Assembly (NCBI RefSeq): GCF_003287875.1
Contig: NZ_QMKK01000061.1
Location: 62,001 to 126,000 of the forward strand
Direction: 5' to 3'
DNA length: 64,000 bases
From: Martinezella tropici
GTDB lineage: Bacteria; Pseudomonadota; Alphaproteobacteria; Rhizobiales; Rhizobiaceae
Part shown: piece by piece, positions 52,893 through 61,314 of the stretch
Numbering within the stretch: position 1 is the stretch's first letter
Layout of the letters: each line of letters begins with the position of its first letter
The notes under the pieces: model-generated
Told to the model about the DNA's origin: nothing
What the model saw: the letters and a program-made list of their open reading frames with translations, nothing else
The model's database searches: none
Translations under genes and position numbers: made by a program

Positions 52893-53353
52893 TATCTCAA
52901 ATGAAAGAGAGGTCTCCCGCGCTTATCGGGAACACCACCGCCCGTGGTGGCGAGTGTCAGGCGACGAGTAGCACGAAGCCTGGATCCTATTATAAAGCGC
53001 TGCATAAAGTGCTGCCCCGAGAATCCCGACGACCGCGGCACTTGCGCCGCCGCACAAGGCCGCCTGCGGCTAGGGAGTTGCGACGGAAATCATCCAAGAA
53101 CGGCAAGAGAACTGGCACGAAGATCCCGACAAGCGCCTCGCCGCTCCGGCGGCGCCATGCGGGGGAGGGCCTGTCACGGCGCGAAATATGCCGCACGATG
53201 AACAGCGGTTCCGGGGCTGTCTGGGCTGCGCCATAGCCCGCCGGGAACGTGTCGGAATTGATCCAGCCGGTGCTGACCACTTCTGCCTTCAGGAGCGGCA
53301 GCACGACATCTCCGCCTCCGCTCGCCGTGATCACCCCGACAATCTCGAAATCC
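52893..53353. other. Region without a confident gene
   Basis: Several ORFs cross this stretch on both strands, including a minus-strand frame (52990-53544). It contains hydrophobic segments but runs over the next gene's promoter and has no ribosome binding site. A decayed gene is possible. Confidence 0.35.
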
Positions 53354-53379
53354 GGAACCAATTTGGTTGCACGGCAGTT
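53354..53379 (+). promoter_or_regulatory. EcfG-type promoter of the gene at 53426
   Basis: GGAAC (53354-53358), 17 bases, AGTT (53376-53379), about 46 bases before the start. Confidence 0.5.
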
Positions 53380-53425
53380 AGGATCAAACGGAAGAAGGAG
53401 AGGGCAGGGATAGGAGAACAACAAC

Positions 53426-53881
53426 ATGTCGAATGTGTCGAGAACGGGAACCGACGATGTCAACAACGCAACCAGCCGCACAAGATTCGGACGTTCCGTC
53501 GAGAGCAAGGCCCAATTGCAGGATGCAGCTACCCTCTCATCCACGATCGATGGCGCGCAGACGCTGAATGTCTATCGCCTGGAACCCATCGCTGCCCCAG
53601 AAGATCCGCATTGGGATAATGCGCCCAATCAAGGCACGATCATCGTGGCAGCGAGAACCGCGGGCGACGCTCGCATTGTAGCGGCAGGCAGCGAGCTTGA
53701 TTTTATGGAAGTCGATGCAGCACCGGCCGAAGATGTAACGACCAGTAACGCGAGCGCGTTTCGCGACGATAAGCTTTATACCGTCATCGAGATCGATCGC
53801 GGCCGAACCGACCTGAAACGGGGCATATTGGAAGGCGAGGTCTCGGTCGACACGATTCTTCCCACGCAGGTCGACCGTTGA
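53426..53881 (+). CDS. Hypothetical acidic protein
   Basis: A 151-residue soluble, acidic protein with a disordered N-terminus and a beta-rich C-terminal part (TIIVAARTAGDARIVAAGSE, VIEIDRGRTDLKRGILEGEV). AGGAG lies nine bases before the ATG. No family known. Its promoter and neighbours suggest a stress role. Confidence 0.72.
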   Translation: MSNVSRTGTDDVNNATSRTRFGRSVESKAQLQDAATLSSTIDGAQTLNVYRLEPIAAPEDPHWDNAPNQGTIIVAARTAGDARIVAAGSELDFMEVDAAPAEDVTTSNASAFRDDKLYTVIEIDRGRTDLKRGILEGEVSVDTILPTQVDR

Positions 53882-53945
53882 TCGTCCGGACTCAGAGCGA
53901 GCCTGCTGGTGTCGGGAGCCGACCGGGTGGTGCAAGCAAGTCGTT

Positions 53946-53970
53946 GGAACAAATCGATCAAATCGCCGTT
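53946..53970 (+). promoter_or_regulatory. EcfG-type promoter of the gene at 54053, consensus match
   Basis: GGAAC (53946-53950), 16 bases, CGTT (53967-53970): an exact match to the published consensus, about 82 bases before the start. Confidence 0.75.
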
Positions 53971-54052
53971 GCCTTTACAGGAGTATCTATGCCGGCGGCA
54001 GCGTTCACCGAATATCTTCTTCCGATCCGATCTTTTGTTAACGGAGCGAAAA

Positions 54053-54403
54053 ATGCCCGAGCGAAATGAATCACCAGCAGTTCAATCCTTGCGGAAAGAA
54101 CAGAAGCGGCAGCAAAGAAACGGCCCGGCAAGCGAACTTGACAAAGCGCTTGAAAATACTTTTCCGGCCTCGGATCCGGCTTCGGTGACACACACATCAG
54201 CCATGGGTGCTATTGCCCTTGAGGATAAGGCTGGCGATACACCTGGGAGTGTCCTTGCACGCCGGAAGGATCAATCCGGTTCGTCAATGGGATCAAATAC
54301 CGATCTCGGCACTTTGGGGATTGGGCGGCGAATTCGCGAAAAGCCGATCGCTTCCGTTCTGGCAGCCATGGCAATAGGATTTGTTTTCGGATTGACGCGC
54401 TGA
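54053..54403 (+). CDS. Small stress-type protein with C-terminal membrane anchor
   Basis: A 116-residue protein. The middle carries ELDKALENTFPASDPASVTH, a motif I associate with small alphaproteobacterial stress proteins. The C-terminus RIREKPIASVLAAMAIGFVF is like the glycine-containing membrane anchor of ElaB/DUF883 proteins. GGAG lies seven bases before ATG. Probably tail-anchored in the inner membrane. Confidence 0.8.
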   Translation: MPERNESPAVQSLRKEQKRQQRNGPASELDKALENTFPASDPASVTHTSAMGAIALEDKAGDTPGSVLARRKDQSGSSMGSNTDLGTLGIGRRIREKPIASVLAAMAIGFVFGLTR

Positions 54404-54488
54404 AGACGCCGCGGGCGTCCTATGGCAGGCGATGGGAACGTCCAAGCATCGGACGGATCCGTTAAGGCGTTGGCATGCGGCGGAAGCG

Positions 54489-55142
54489 TCACGGCGAACG
54501 AGTGTCGCCGGCAAAGAGAAGCCGCAGGCCGAGCAATATCATGATGCTCCCGGCAAATCGCTCTTGCCACGCGATCAGGATCGGTCGGCGCGAAAGCCAG
54601 CTGCCGAGCGTACCAGAGCCATAAGCGACCGCGCTCAGGATGAGGAAGTTCGAGAGTTTTGTTACCATTCCGAGAAGAAGGATCTGCGCCGCCACGGGCC
54701 AAGAGCTCATCGGATCGACAAATTGCGGTAGAAAGGCAAACAGAAAGGCGAGTGCTTTCGGGTTGGTCAGATTGTTGATCGCGCCCTCGCGTAACGCTGC
54801 CGTATCCGAGATTGACGGCATTTCCGCCCGCCAACCTTGTTTGTTGTGCCGTATGGATTTCAAGACCAGCCTGATTCCGAGCCACACAAGATAGCCGCCT
54901 CCCACCCAGCGCAAGATATCGAAAGCCAGCGGCGAGGCGCGCAGCAGCGATGCGATACCCAAGATCAGAAGCGAAATCTGGATGACGCCGGAGACAAGCA
55001 TCATGCCGAGGGCACTCAAAAAGGCAGTGCGCCGGCCCTGACCGATGCCTCGGCCAATGACTAAAACCATGTCCGGTCCCGGCGAGAGCTGAATTGCCAG
55101 AACGGCGACGTAAAAGGTCAGGAATGTCCTGATGTCCAGCAT
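54489..55142 (-). CDS. LysE-family translocator
   Basis: A 217-residue membrane protein with six helices of the LysE/RhtB amino-acid exporter family. The characteristic start TFYVAVLAIQLSPGPDMVLV near residue 8 and AINNLTNPKALAFLFAFLPQ near residue 125 are clear. It exports an amino acid or homoserine lactone; the substrate is not deducible. Single gene. Confidence 0.92.
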   Translation of the reverse strand: MLDIRTFLTFYVAVLAIQLSPGPDMVLVIGRGIGQGRRTAFLSALGMMLVSGVIQISLLILGIASLLRASPLAFDILRWVGGGYLVWLGIRLVLKSIRHNKQGWRAEMPSISDTAALREGAINNLTNPKALAFLFAFLPQFVDPMSSWPVAAQILLLGMVTKLSNFLILSAVAYGSGTLGSWLSRRPILIAWQERFAGSIMILLGLRLLFAGDTRSP

Positions 55143-55248
55143 TACGGCACCTCCAGAGAGTGAATGACAGTGCCGGGAAACTGCCCGTCTATGAACTGCC
55201 GACGATCTTAGGCTTGAGGCGCAGTTGGTTTACACCGATTTTTCGCCT

Positions 55249-55410
55249 TCATTGGGTTTGATCGAGGGCATGGGGAGACGTTTGACCGGGCCGTTCAGCA
55301 TCGCCGCGATAAAGGGCTATGCTACCGATAATCAGCACACATCCCACCACCACGATGAGGATGATGTATACGATCAATGCGCTGTATTTTCGGTTCTCTG
55401 TCGCTGGCAT
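55249..55410 (-). CDS. Small single-pass membrane protein
   Basis: A 53-residue protein with one long transmembrane helix (YSALIVYIILIVVVGCVLII, about residues 9-28) and a polar C-terminus. GGAGGAA eight bases before the ATG at 55410 fixes the start; a longer frame runs through the promoter. Function unknown. Confidence 0.75.
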   Translation of the reverse strand: MPATENRKYSALIVYIILIVVVGCVLIIGSIALYRGDAERPGQTSPHALDQTQ

Positions 55411-55443
55411 TGTCGTTCTTCCTCCGCGATCTATCCGCATCCA

Positions 55444-55468
55444 AACATCGACAGCACCCGAAGGTTCC
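55444..55468 (-). promoter_or_regulatory. EcfG-type promoter of the 53-residue membrane protein gene
   Basis: On the minus strand, GGAAC (55468-55464), 16 bases, TGTT (55447-55444), about 34 bases before the start. Confidence 0.68.
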
Positions 55469-55552
55469 TTCCCTTGCTTCGGCAGCTGCGCGATCCATTC
55501 GCCCAATTCGCGTCGGCGAAATAGATGGACATGGGCAAAATTCTATAATTCC

Positions 55553-55577
55553 GGAACATTATCGCATGTCGGCTGTT
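55553..55577 (+). promoter_or_regulatory. EcfG-type promoter of the isochorismatase-family gene
   Basis: GGAAC (55553-55557), 16 bases, TGTT (55574-55577). The hydrolase start is 138 bases downstream, leaving room for a leader ORF. Confidence 0.62.
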
Positions 55578-55646
55578 TGGCCGGCATTGGGATATTGGAG
55601 ATCGCGTTATTGCAGATCGCGACGAAAGCATCGACTTGAGGCGGCA

Positions 55647-55718
55647 ATGAAGAGTGGGAATCGGCCACCTCGACAAAAGCCCAGCTCGCCATGGATCGCT
55701 AAGGCGGTGTCTGCATGA
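55647..55718 (+). CDS. Possible 23-residue leader ORF
   Basis: A short frame MKSGNRPPRQKPSSPWIAKA... with GAGG five bases before ATG. Its TGA overlaps the ATG of the hydrolase gene (ATGA), suggesting translational coupling. It is too short for composition to prove it is expressed. Confidence 0.35.
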   Translation: MKSGNRPPRQKPSSPWIAKAVSA

Positions 55719-56287
55719 GGACCTGGCTGCATCTTTGTATCGATATGCAACGGATGTTCCTTGAAGAGACGCCATGGCATGTGCCTTGGATGGCGCGCAC
55801 TTTGGACCAGGTGACCGAAGTGACGAGACGGTTTCCCGAGCGTACGATCTTTACCCGCTTCATTCCACCGCCGAGTCCAGACGGCATGCCGGGGAAATGG
55901 CGGGATTATTACGAAAAATGGGAAATGATGACCACAAATCGACTTCCGCACGATTTGCTGCTGCTTGCTGACCCGCTTCAGCGCTACGTTCCGCCGGCGC
56001 GCATCTTTGACAAGCACACCTATTCGCCCTGGACCGATGGTCGCCTCCAGCGCCATCTTGTTCAAGAACGCGTAGACACCCTGGTGATCACTGGAGGTGA
56101 GACGGATGTCTGCGTCATGGCTGCTGCGCTTGGCGCCATCGAGCTCGGATATGGGGTCGTCGTTTTAAAAGATGCGGTCTGCAGCGGCGACGACGATGCG
56201 CATGAAGCCGCACTTACGCTTTTCGAAAGACGGTTCTCCGTTCAATCTGAAATCATGACGGCCGAGGAGTTTCTCTCAGCCGGATGA
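55715..56287 (+). CDS. Isochorismatase-family cysteine hydrolase
   Basis: A 190-residue cytoplasmic alpha/beta hydrolase with the full catalytic triad: Asp10 (LCIDMQRMF), Lys100 (IFDKHTYSPW) and Cys133 (GGETDVCVMA). Family members cleave amide or vinyl-ether bonds, for example nicotinamide, carbamoylated compounds or isochorismate; the particular substrate is unknown. An EcfG-type promoter lies upstream. Confidence 0.9.
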   Translation: MRTWLHLCIDMQRMFLEETPWHVPWMARTLDQVTEVTRRFPERTIFTRFIPPPSPDGMPGKWRDYYEKWEMMTTNRLPHDLLLLADPLQRYVPPARIFDKHTYSPWTDGRLQRHLVQERVDTLVITGGETDVCVMAAALGAIELGYGVVVLKDAVCSGDDDAHEAALTLFERRFSVQSEIMTAEEFLSAG

Positions 56288-56362
56288 TGAAAGCGGCCGC
56301 TTCCTTGAATTGCTGCGAGGGTCCGCTACATCCGCCCCCAATAAGATCGGAGGAGATCTGCC

Positions 56363-56605
56363 ATGCCTCATCGCGCTCCTACAGGAAACGACTGGCGAAT
56401 GCTCGCGGAAGCTGTGGTAGAATGGTATAGCTTCTATGAAGTGCCGCCGGATGACGAGGCTTCGAGCGCCCTCGTCGGTGCGGCTCTCGACTTCTTTCGT
56501 GATGGTTATCAAACGACAGAGGACATCGCCGTGATGTTGATCGGAACCTATATCGGCATCTGGTCGACGAAGGTCAACGCGCCCACCTCCGCCGCCATTC
56601 ATTGA
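56363..56605 (+). CDS. Small hypothetical protein
   Basis: An 80-residue acidic protein with two likely helices (MLAEAVVEWYSFYEVPPDDE; TTEDIAVMLIGTYIGIWSTK). GGAGGAG before the ATG is strong. It follows the hydrolase gene by 75 bases in the same direction and may be co-transcribed. No family recognised. Confidence 0.7.
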   Translation: MPHRAPTGNDWRMLAEAVVEWYSFYEVPPDDEASSALVGAALDFFRDGYQTTEDIAVMLIGTYIGIWSTKVNAPTSAAIH

Positions 56606-56935
56606 TCCTGGCGTTCACTGGCACCGTCTTCTGAGAAGAGTTTCGGGGCCTCCTCGATGTCGAGGCATGCGGCGTTGCCGTTCGCCATGCGAAACATGCA
56701 TCACCCCTTTGTCCTTCAATCCGTGGGCCTGATTCTTCGGCGGCTGACCATCGAGATCGAATACCAGCTGAGTCACCTTAACGGCGACGACAGCCTCACG
56801 CCTTGCGGCGTAGAGCCGTCATCACACACATCCCAGGCTTCGACAAAGCCGAGCAAGCGACCCCGCGGGTAAAAGCCGGGGCGGCGCGGTGCGTTGTCGC
56901 AAGCCATGCGTCGAGCCATCGCGAAATGCTAGAGC
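56606..56935. other. Intergenic stretch
   Basis: An ORF at 56657-56872 is weakly possible but has a composition typical of non-coding frames. The right end leads into the shikimate-cluster promoter. Confidence 0.35.
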
Positions 56936-56962
56936 TTTACAAAACGAACTAGTTCGTACATT
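56936..56962 (+). promoter_or_regulatory. Promoter with palindromic TetR-type operator, transporter side
   Basis: A -35-like TTTACA (56936-56941) and -10-like TACATT (56957-56962) are 15 bases apart. Between them lies the perfect 14-bp palindrome ACGAACTAGTTCGT (56944-56957). The same layout recurs at 61238-61264. It is likely bound by the TetR-family regulator of this cluster. Confidence 0.72.
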
Positions 56963-57110
56963 ATTGATCAGAGGAGTGAGGAATGCTGCCCTGGCAGCAC
57001 CGATGACCGTCAGGATGACCTTGAATGTCCTGCGAGCGAGTGCGGGATAGAACCCCGCGCATCTCGGTCGCGGCGCTCTTTTGACATCGGAATTTCGGGG
57101 AGGAACGACA

Positions 57111-58451
57111 ATGACAACACAGGTTGAACAGAAGACGCCCAGGCGGGCAGCGCTTGCGAGTTGGCTCGGAAGTGCCGTCGAGTACTATGATTTCTTCGTC
57201 TACGGGACAGCGGCTGCGCTGATCTTTCCGAAAATCTTCTTTTCGGCGGAAGATCCGCAAACAGCGGCCATCGCCTCATTTGCAACCTTTGGTGTAGCCT
57301 ACATCATGCGGCCGCTGGGAGCGGTCGTTCTCGGTCATGTCGGCGACAAGTTCGGCCGCAAGAAGGTGCTGACCTTCACATTGCTTCTCATGGGCTTTTC
57401 GACCTTCATCATCGGTTGCCTGCCGACCTACAATCAGGCTGGCATTCTGGCGCCGATTCTTCTGGTTCTCGCGCGCCTGCTGCAGGGCATTTCGGCTGCC
57501 GGCGAACAGGCTGGCGCCAGTTCCATGACGCTCGAACATGCCCCTGAAAATCGGCGTGCCTTCTTCACAAGCTTCACGCTGAGCGGAACGCAAGCGGGAC
57601 TGATCCTTGCCACATTGGTCTTCATCCCGCTTGGAAAGCTCGATGAGGCTGCATTGATGTCATGGGGCTGGCGCGTGCCCTTCTTTCTGAGCTTCGTGGT
57701 CGTCATCGTCGGATTCTGGGTCCGCCGAACGCTCGCTGAAACGCCCGCTTTCCTGCAGGAAACAAAGAAATGTGAGGTCGCAAAAGTGCCGCTCGTCTCG
57801 CTTTTCACCAACTATTGGGCCGATGTTCTTCGCATCGTCTTTGCCGCGTTGATTTCCGTCGTCAGCACCATATTCAGCGTCTTCACTTTGTCCTATGCGG
57901 TCAATACCATGCATATCGATCGCTCGACGATGCTGACCGTTCTGGTGCTTGCCAATATCGTGGCATTGGGCGCCATTCCGGCATGGGCCACTCTTGCAGA
58001 TCGCATCGGCCGCAAACCGGTGTTCATCTTCGGCGCCGTCGGCTGCGCGGTGCTGATCTGGCCCTACATCTGGGCTATCAGCCAGAACAATCTCATGCTC
58101 GTCTTCGTTCTCGGCATTCTGCTCTCGGGCGTGGTCTACAGCGCTTCCAACGGCATCTGGCCGGCGCTCTATGCGGAGATGTTCGATACCCGTGTGCGTC
58201 TGTCCGGCATGGCGGTCGGCACCCAGATCGGCTTTGCGCTCGGCGGTTTCGCACCGACGATCAGCGCAGCCGTGATGGGCACCGGACCGATGGGATGGGT
58301 GCCGGTTGCCGTGTTTACATCGATTACGGCCTTGATTGCTGCCGTCTCTGCGGCAACGGCAACGGAGACATACCGAACGCCGATCGATCAGCTCGGCAGG
58401 GACGGACGACGCTTTGCAGCCTCGGTTCGCCACGTCGATCGGACTGTCTAG
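57111..58451 (+). CDS. MFS metabolite:H+ symporter, probable shikimate/quinate transporter
   Basis: A 446-residue membrane protein with 12 helices of the MHS subgroup (ShiA/KgtP-like). ASWLGSAVEYYDFFVYGTAAALIF near residue 16 and GHVGDKFGRKKVLTFTLLLMG near residue 74 are family signatures. GGGAGGA before the ATG fixes the start. Clustered with 3-dehydroshikimate dehydratase and a shikimate dehydrogenase, so uptake of shikimate, quinate or dehydroshikimate is expected. Its promoter holds the palindromic operator. Confidence 0.9.
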   Translation: MTTQVEQKTPRRAALASWLGSAVEYYDFFVYGTAAALIFPKIFFSAEDPQTAAIASFATFGVAYIMRPLGAVVLGHVGDKFGRKKVLTFTLLLMGFSTFIIGCLPTYNQAGILAPILLVLARLLQGISAAGEQAGASSMTLEHAPENRRAFFTSFTLSGTQAGLILATLVFIPLGKLDEAALMSWGWRVPFFLSFVVVIVGFWVRRTLAETPAFLQETKKCEVAKVPLVSLFTNYWADVLRIVFAALISVVSTIFSVFTLSYAVNTMHIDRSTMLTVLVLANIVALGAIPAWATLADRIGRKPVFIFGAVGCAVLIWPYIWAISQNNLMLVFVLGILLSGVVYSASNGIWPALYAEMFDTRVRLSGMAVGTQIGFALGGFAPTISAAVMGTGPMGWVPVAVFTSITALIAAVSAATATETYRTPIDQLGRDGRRFAASVRHVDRTV

Positions 58452-58531
58452 CAGCTGGCTTCGGGACAGCGCTGACGGCCAGCGATCGCGGATGAGTTTG
58501 TTGAAAATCGCCAAGTGAACGGGATGAAACA

Positions 58532-60418
58532 ATGAAAACCTCGATCGCGACCGTTTCGATCAGCGGTGACCTCAAGGAAAAACTTCAGGCCATCGCCAAG
58601 GCCGGCTTCGATGGTGTCGAAATCTTCGAGAACGATTTCCTCGCCTTCGATGAATCACCGCGCCAGGTTGGGCAAATGGTTCGGGATCATGGGCTGGAAA
58701 TCACACTCTTTCAGCCCTTCCGGGACTTCGAGGGCATGCCTGAACCCTTGCGCAGCAGGACCTTCGATCGGGCCGAACGCAAGTTCGATCTGATGCAGGA
58801 AATGGGGACAGACCTCGTTCTCGTCTGCTCCAACGTTTCGTCCGCGGCGCTGGGCGGGATCGATCGCGCCGCAGCCGATTTCTTCGAGCTCGGCGAGAGA
58901 GCGGCCAAGCGCGGCCTGCGCGTCGGATACGAAGCGCTTGCCTGGGGACGGCATATTCACGATCACCGTGATGCCTGGGAAATCGTCCGCCGTGCCGATC
59001 ATCCGAATATCGGTCTCATTCTCGACAGCTTCCACACCCTATCGCGCAAGATCGATGTCAATTCGATCCGGTCAATCCCGAAGGAGAAGATCTTCATCAT
59101 CCAGCTTGCCGATGCGCCGCTGATCGACATGGATCTTCTCTATTGGAGCCGCCACTTCCGCAACATGCCGGGTGAGGGGGATCTTCCTGTTCTCGAATTC
59201 ATGAAGGCCGTCGGCGCGACAGGCTACGACGGCTATCTGTCGCTGGAAATCTTCAACGATCAGTTTCGTGGCGGCTCGCCGACTGCCATTGCCGTCGACG
59301 GCCGGCGGTCGCTCGTCTATCTCGGCGATCAGGTTCGCCGCGCGGAGAACAGCAGCCTGACTTTGCCGCCCATGCCTGCGCGTGCCGATGCGAACGGCAT
59401 CGCCTTTATCGAATTCACCGTCGACGAAGCCGAGGCGCCCGTTCTGTCCGATCGGCTGCGGGCACTGGGCTTTCGCCATGCGGGGCGTCACAAGACCAAG
59501 CGTGTCGATGTCTTCCGGCAGGGCGATATCAATCTGGTCGTCAATACCGATCCGGACGGGTTCGCCGGCGCCTCCTATGCTTTGCATGGGCAATCGGCCT
59601 ATGCGATGGGATTGTGGGTGGATGATGCCGAAGCCGCAGTTGCGAGGGCTGTGGCCCTGGGCGCGGAACGTTTCGAGCAGCCATTGGATCCCGGTGAGAT
59701 CGAAATGCCTGGTGTCAGGGGCGTCGGCGGTGGAGTCCTGTACTTTCTCGACCATAAAGGCCCCCTCGGACGCATATGGGAGATCGAATTCGATCCCGTC
59801 AACGACGAGACCGATCTGCGGCCAATCGGTCTGAGGAGGATCGATCATGTCGCGCAAACGACGAAATATGAGGAGCTGCTGACCTGGTTGCTTTTCTATA
59901 CGGCAATGTTGAATGCATATAAGACGCCGATGGTCGATATTATCGATCCCGCCGGCGTCGTTCGCAGCCAGGTCGTCGAAAACGAGCCGGGCAGTCTGCG
60001 CATCACGCTGAACGGCGCGGAAAATCGCAACACTCTGGCCGGGCATTTTATCGCCGAGACCTTTGGTTCGGGCATTCAGCATCTCGCCTTTGCAACGGAC
60101 GATATCTTCGCGGCAGCGTCTGCCTTATCGGATAACGGCTTTGCCACCCTGACGATCTCGCCCAACTATTATGACGATCTGGAGGCGAGGTTTGGTTTGG
60201 ATCCGGCTTTCACCGATCGTCTGAAGGCTCACAACATCCTCTATGACCGCGACGATCACGGCGAATACTTCCAGCTATACAGTCCGACCTATGGCGAAGG
60301 CTTCTTCTTCGAGATCGTCCAGCGCAGCGGCTATCGCGGATATGGTGCGGCGAACGCCATTTTCCGCATCGCTGCGCTCAGGCGTCACCTGCGGCCGATT
60401 GGTCTGCCGAAACTTTAG
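58532..60418 (+). CDS. quiC: 3-Dehydroshikimate dehydratase, QuiC1-type fusion with HPPD-like domain
   Basis: A 628-residue bimodular protein. The N-terminal TIM barrel (about 1-270) has the metal ligands Glu134, Asp165, Gln191 and Glu239 of QuiC1-type dehydratases, which convert 3-dehydroshikimate to protocatechuate. The C-terminal half (about 280-620) has two VOC repeats like 4-hydroxyphenylpyruvate dioxygenase; in this family it is mostly not required for dehydration. The length equals that of Pseudomonas QuiC1. Protocatechuate then enters the beta-ketoadipate pathway elsewhere. Confidence 0.93.
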   Translation: MKTSIATVSISGDLKEKLQAIAKAGFDGVEIFENDFLAFDESPRQVGQMVRDHGLEITLFQPFRDFEGMPEPLRSRTFDRAERKFDLMQEMGTDLVLVCSNVSSAALGGIDRAAADFFELGERAAKRGLRVGYEALAWGRHIHDHRDAWEIVRRADHPNIGLILDSFHTLSRKIDVNSIRSIPKEKIFIIQLADAPLIDMDLLYWSRHFRNMPGEGDLPVLEFMKAVGATGYDGYLSLEIFNDQFRGGSPTAIAVDGRRSLVYLGDQVRRAENSSLTLPPMPARADANGIAFIEFTVDEAEAPVLSDRLRALGFRHAGRHKTKRVDVFRQGDINLVVNTDPDGFAGASYALHGQSAYAMGLWVDDAEAAVARAVALGAERFEQPLDPGEIEMPGVRGVGGGVLYFLDHKGPLGRIWEIEFDPVNDETDLRPIGLRRIDHVAQTTKYEELLTWLLFYTAMLNAYKTPMVDIIDPAGVVRSQVVENEPGSLRITLNGAENRNTLAGHFIAETFGSGIQHLAFATDDIFAAASALSDNGFATLTISPNYYDDLEARFGLDPAFTDRLKAHNILYDRDDHGEYFQLYSPTYGEGFFFEIVQRSGYRGYGAANAIFRIAALRRHLRPIGLPKL

Positions 60419-60501
60419 GCTCTCCCCATCCGTGTAAAGCCTGTGTTAAAGCTTTGATCTTCAATGATGGGCAGGGGCAGACCCAGGAAGACGGGCAGGG
60501 C

Positions 60502-61173
60502 ATGACGAAAGCGCAAGCGGCCAAGATCGAGCGTCTGACGCGAAAGAACGATCCAGACGCGACCAAGGAAAATATTCTGAAGATCGCGACCGAGGAATTC
60601 GTCGCAGCCGGTTTTTCCGGTGCGCGCGTGGATGAGATCGCCGAGCGCACCAAGACGTCCAAGCGCATGATCTACTATTATTTCGGCAGCAAGGAAGGGC
60701 TCTACCTCGCCGTTCTCGAGCAAGCCTATACGAAGATCCGTACGCTGGAGAGCGAGCTCGATCTTGAAAACATGCCGCCCGTCCAGGCGATGGCGCAATT
60801 GATCGCAAGCACCTTCGATCACGATGATCAGAATCCCGATTTCGTGCGCCTCGTCAGCATCGAAAACATCCATCGTGCCGAGCATATGAAGCGTTCGGTC
60901 GTCCTGTCGCAGACGAACATCGCAGTCATCGATATCATCACGGACATTCTCGAACGGGGCTATGCCGACGGCAGCTTCGTGCGTCGCGTCGATCCGGTCG
61001 ATCTGCATATGATGATCAGCGCCCAGTGCTTCTTTCGCGTTTCTAATCGCCACACCTTCGGAGCGATCTTCGAGCGGGACTTGTCCTCGGAGGAGCTGAA
61101 GAAGCGGCACAAGTCCTTGATCATCGACGCCATTCTCGCCTTTCTAAGACAGCCTTCCTCCGAATTGGCTTGA
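60502..61173 (+). CDS. TetR-family regulator of the shikimate cluster
   Basis: A 223-residue regulator. The N-terminal helix-turn-helix is ATEEFVAAGFSGARVDEIAE, followed by RTKTSKRMIYYYFGSKEGLY; a TetR_C ligand domain follows. ATG at 60502 is preceded by GGCAGGGC; a TTG at 60454 is an alternative. It is the obvious candidate to bind the two operators flanking the cluster. No operator is seen before the gene itself, so it may not autoregulate. Confidence 0.9.
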   Translation: MTKAQAAKIERLTRKNDPDATKENILKIATEEFVAAGFSGARVDEIAERTKTSKRMIYYYFGSKEGLYLAVLEQAYTKIRTLESELDLENMPPVQAMAQLIASTFDHDDQNPDFVRLVSIENIHRAEHMKRSVVLSQTNIAVIDIITDILERGYADGSFVRRVDPVDLHMMISAQCFFRVSNRHTFGAIFERDLSSEELKKRHKSLIIDAILAFLRQPSSELA

Positions 61174-61237
61174 CGGCGGCCAAAGCCGCCTGGTTTGCGG
61201 CTGGGGATTTGCCAGGAGTGGGAAAGTATGCCTCTTG

Positions 61238-61264
61238 TTGACTTTACGTACTAGTTCGTACATT
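61238..61264 (+). promoter_or_regulatory. Promoter with palindromic TetR-type operator, dehydrogenase side
   Basis: TTGACT (61238-61243) and TACATT (61259-61264), 15 bases apart, enclose ACGTACTAGTTCGT (61246-61259), the palindrome of the 56944 site with one mismatch. Control of shikimate dehydrogenase in parallel with the transporter is likely. Confidence 0.7.
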
Positions 61265-61314
61265 TTGCAGCTAAGCCTGTGGCATGGCTTCGATTTGCCG
61301 CTCGGGAGGAAAAA

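Noticed and set aside
52990..53544. 184-residue minus-strand ORF with hydrophobic segments
   Set aside because: It runs across the ribosome binding site and promoter of the gene at 53426, has no start signal, and its C-terminal part is arginine-rich nonsense-like sequence.
56657..56872. 71-residue plus-strand ORF
   Set aside because: No convincing Shine-Dalgarno sequence at good spacing and no recognisable domain; it could be real but cannot be supported.
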